Positions 62,799-64,000 of a DNA stretch of 64,000 nucleotides are shown in pieces. Origin of the DNA: Pseudomonas luteola NBRC 103146 (GTDB lineage: Bacteria; Pseudomonadota; Gammaproteobacteria; Pseudomonadales; Pseudomonadaceae). Under the pieces are notes generated by a model. That model ran no database searches. It was not told where the DNA came from and was given only the letters and a program-made list of their open reading frames with translations. Location: contig NZ_BDAE01000014.1 of NCBI RefSeq assembly GCF_002091675.1, positions 82,066 to 146,065 on the forward strand, read 5' to 3'. Position 1 is the first letter of the stretch; the number at the start of each line of letters is the position of its first letter. The translations under genes were made by a program, and so were the position numbers.

Positions 62799-63722
62799 AG
62801 GAAAGCCATACGTGCACAGCAATATGGGAACCCCGACGTACTCCGCCTTGAAGAAGTAGCTGATCTGACGCCGGGTAAAGGACAAGTATTGATCCAGGTG
62901 GCCGGCAGCGGAATAAATCCAATCGACTGGAAAGTCCTCTCCGGTGCCATGAAGCAGTTTATCCCCTTACCGTTACCCTATACGCCAGGGGTTGAAGTCG
63001 CAGGAACGGTTATCGCATTAGGTGAGGGCGTAGACACATTCAGCCTGGGCGACGAGGTTTTTGGCTTCATCGGTATTACAGGTGGGTACGCCACCCAGGC
63101 CGTAGCGGATGCCGACCGTTTGGTCTTAAAGCCCAACAACCTTTCATTGCTAGAGGCAAGCGGCGTGCCGGCGGCAGCCTTGACAGCTTGGCAAGCCTTG
63201 CATGAGCATGCCGCCATTAAGGCAGGCCAACGTGTCCTGATCCAGGGAGCGGCGGGCGGGGTTGGCAGCATGGCCGTACAGTTGGCTCGTATAGCTGGCG
63301 CTGAAGTCATCGCGACGGCATCTGCCCATAATCATGATTACCTACATGCACTAGGCGCTACGCAACTCATTGATTACCGCCATGAAGCCTTTGAGAAAGT
63401 CGTTTCGGATGTAGATATCGTAATCGACCTTGTAGGCGGCGAAACTCAAGCCCGCTCCTGGTCAGTGTTAAAAAAGGGCGGTGTGCTGGTGTCACCCGTC
63501 AGCGCGCCGAGTGAAGAGGCTGCTCGTAGCATAGGGGCAACAGGCAAACGCTTCGCTACCCGTTCAGATAGTAAGCAATTGGCACAAATTGCTGACCTGT
63601 TTGATCAGGGAGCACTTAACGTCGAAGTAGAAACTATGCGCTTGTCTAGGGCAGCTGATGCGCTACAGAGAAGCCTAGCAGGCCATACGCGAGGCAAGAT
63701 TGTGCTGGAGGCTGGAGAATAG
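62799..63722 (+). pseudogene. Quinone-oxidoreductase-like (zinc-free MDR) gene without a start codon
   Basis: The reading frame is intact over 307 codons, but at the expected start it reads AGG-AAA-GCC where relatives begin ATG-AAA-GCC (MKAIRAQQYG). In-frame ATG, GTG or TTG is absent upstream to a TAG at 62754; the first usable codon is a TTG at 62889, which would drop about 30 conserved residues. The protein is a medium-chain reductase with GINPIDWKVLSGAMK, PYTPGVEVAGTV, and the NADP site GAAGGVGSMAVQLAR. It lacks structural zinc cysteines. A single T-to-G change could have destroyed the start. It may be silent, use a rare start, or hold a sequence error. Confidence 0.7.
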
Positions 63723-63754
63723 CAGGATTCCAAACGTTAACATGATGAATACTT

Positions 63755-63788
63755 AATGGCCGGTTCTCTAAAGCCGGTCATTTATTTT
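63755..63788 (+). terminator. Terminator past the oxidoreductase gene
   Basis: AATGGCCGG (63755-63763) pairs with CCGGTCATT (63774-63782), one G-T pair, followed by TTATTTT. It lies 33 bases past the stop. Confidence 0.65.
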
Positions 63789-63806
63789 AGCCAATTTTGA
63801 AAGGTA

Positions 63807-64000
63807 TTAGGGTTTGTCTGAAAAGTCGGCACGCATGCATCGCTCGATACAGGCCAGCGTTACCATGGCCTTGAAGCTGCTAGCCAGCTTGTCAAAGCGA
63901 GTACAGAGCCGACGCTTTTCCTTTAACCAACTGAACAGCCGCTCGATCACGTTACGCTGTTGATACTTAGGCCTATCAAACAGGCGAGGCAGACCTGGCA
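63807..64000 (-). CDS. IS5-family transposase C-terminus (partial)
   Basis: The minus-strand frame is open from the window edge to a TAA at 63807-63809 and gives 64 residues. It has YQQRNVIERLFSWLKEKRR, in which Glu of VIER is the last acid of the DDE site, then FDKLASSFKAMVTLACIERC and the end DFSDKP. This is the standard C-terminus of IS5-group (IS427/IS1031-like) transposases. The gene continues outside the window. Confidence 0.88.
   Translation of the reverse strand, partial: PGLPRLFDRPKYQQRNVIERLFSWLKEKRRLCTRFDKLASSFKAMVTLACIERCMRADFSDKP
63810..64000 (-). mobile_element. End of an IS5-family insertion sequence
   Basis: GGGTTTGTCTGAAAAGTCGG at 63810 onward resembles the terminal inverted repeat of IS427/IS1031-type elements, and the preceding TTA could be the 3-bp target duplication. 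The transposase stop codon overlaps this border. The other end is outside the window. Confidence 0.7.

Noticed and set aside
1..64000. CRISPR array, prophage or integrative-element attachment sites
   Set aside because: No regularly spaced direct repeats, integrase, phage structural genes or tRNA-linked duplications were seen; the only mobile DNA is the IS5-family end at the right edge.

Overview
The window looks like chromosomal DNA of a gammaproteobacterium close to Pseudomonas. The gene set points there: a pfeR-pfeS-pfeA/fep ferric-catecholate uptake block, a complete mdcABCDEGHLM malonate operon with mdcR, a 531-residue isocitrate lyase, a zinc-finger-less DksA2 next to a ZigA-type GTPase behind a Zur box, and a CsrB/RsmZ-type RNA. 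The base composition looks moderate (mid-50s % GC by eye), so a low-GC pseudomonad of the P. luteola type is a guess only; no rRNA or tRNA marker is present.

Layout. 1-8000: tail of a probable hydrolase, DedA membrane protein, DUF6348-like protein, pyruvate:quinone oxidoreductase PoxB, two small unknown proteins, DUF2242 lipoprotein, and topoisomerase III behind a textbook LexA box. 8000-10100: a zinc alcohol/polyol dehydrogenase with its own promoter and palindromic operator, then an M48 lipoprotein protease. 10200-18520: two-component system and TonB receptor followed by the periplasmic binding protein, two permeases and the ATPase of a ferric-siderophore importer; the sensor kinase is frameshifted at a G8 run. 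18526-25570: ZntB, PpnN, DNA polymerase II, a histidine phosphatase, the CsrB/RsmZ-like RNA and UppP. 25970-30690: a FecCD-type ABC importer, then the Zur-type dksA2-zigA pair. 30846-38560: a GGDEF/EAL membrane protein, EamA, and two divergent acyltransferases separated by an AT-rich spacer. 38686-45180: aceA with its small neighbour, an alpha/beta hydrolase, small orphans and a periplasmic arylsulfotransferase-like protein.

45261-53522 is the malonate utilisation locus: mdcR on the plus strand converges on mdcA-B-C-D-E-G-H-L-M on the minus strand. Its products import malonate (MdcLM), make and attach the 2'-(5''-triphosphoribosyl)-3'-dephospho-CoA prosthetic group (MdcB, MdcG), load it (MdcH) and decarboxylate malonyl thioester (MdcA, C, D, E) to acetyl units; the glyoxylate-shunt gene aceA lies about 6 kb away.

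53765-63722 is an accessory redox region: an AraC regulator, an SDR-SDR-ABM-SDR operon, two LysR regulators, a SnoaL-like protein, WrbA, a pirin, a DoxX protein and a quinone-oxidoreductase-like gene that lacks a start codon. Three copies of a TTCGA-N5-TCGAA palindrome lie in front of wrbA, between the LysR gene and pirin, and in front of doxX, which suggests a small unreported regulon. The window ends inside an IS5-family insertion sequence.

No CRISPR array, phage, tRNA or rRNA was seen. The strongest non-coding observations are the GGA-hairpin RNA at about 24585-24703, the LexA box before topB, the Zur box before dksA2 and the three-site palindrome regulon.
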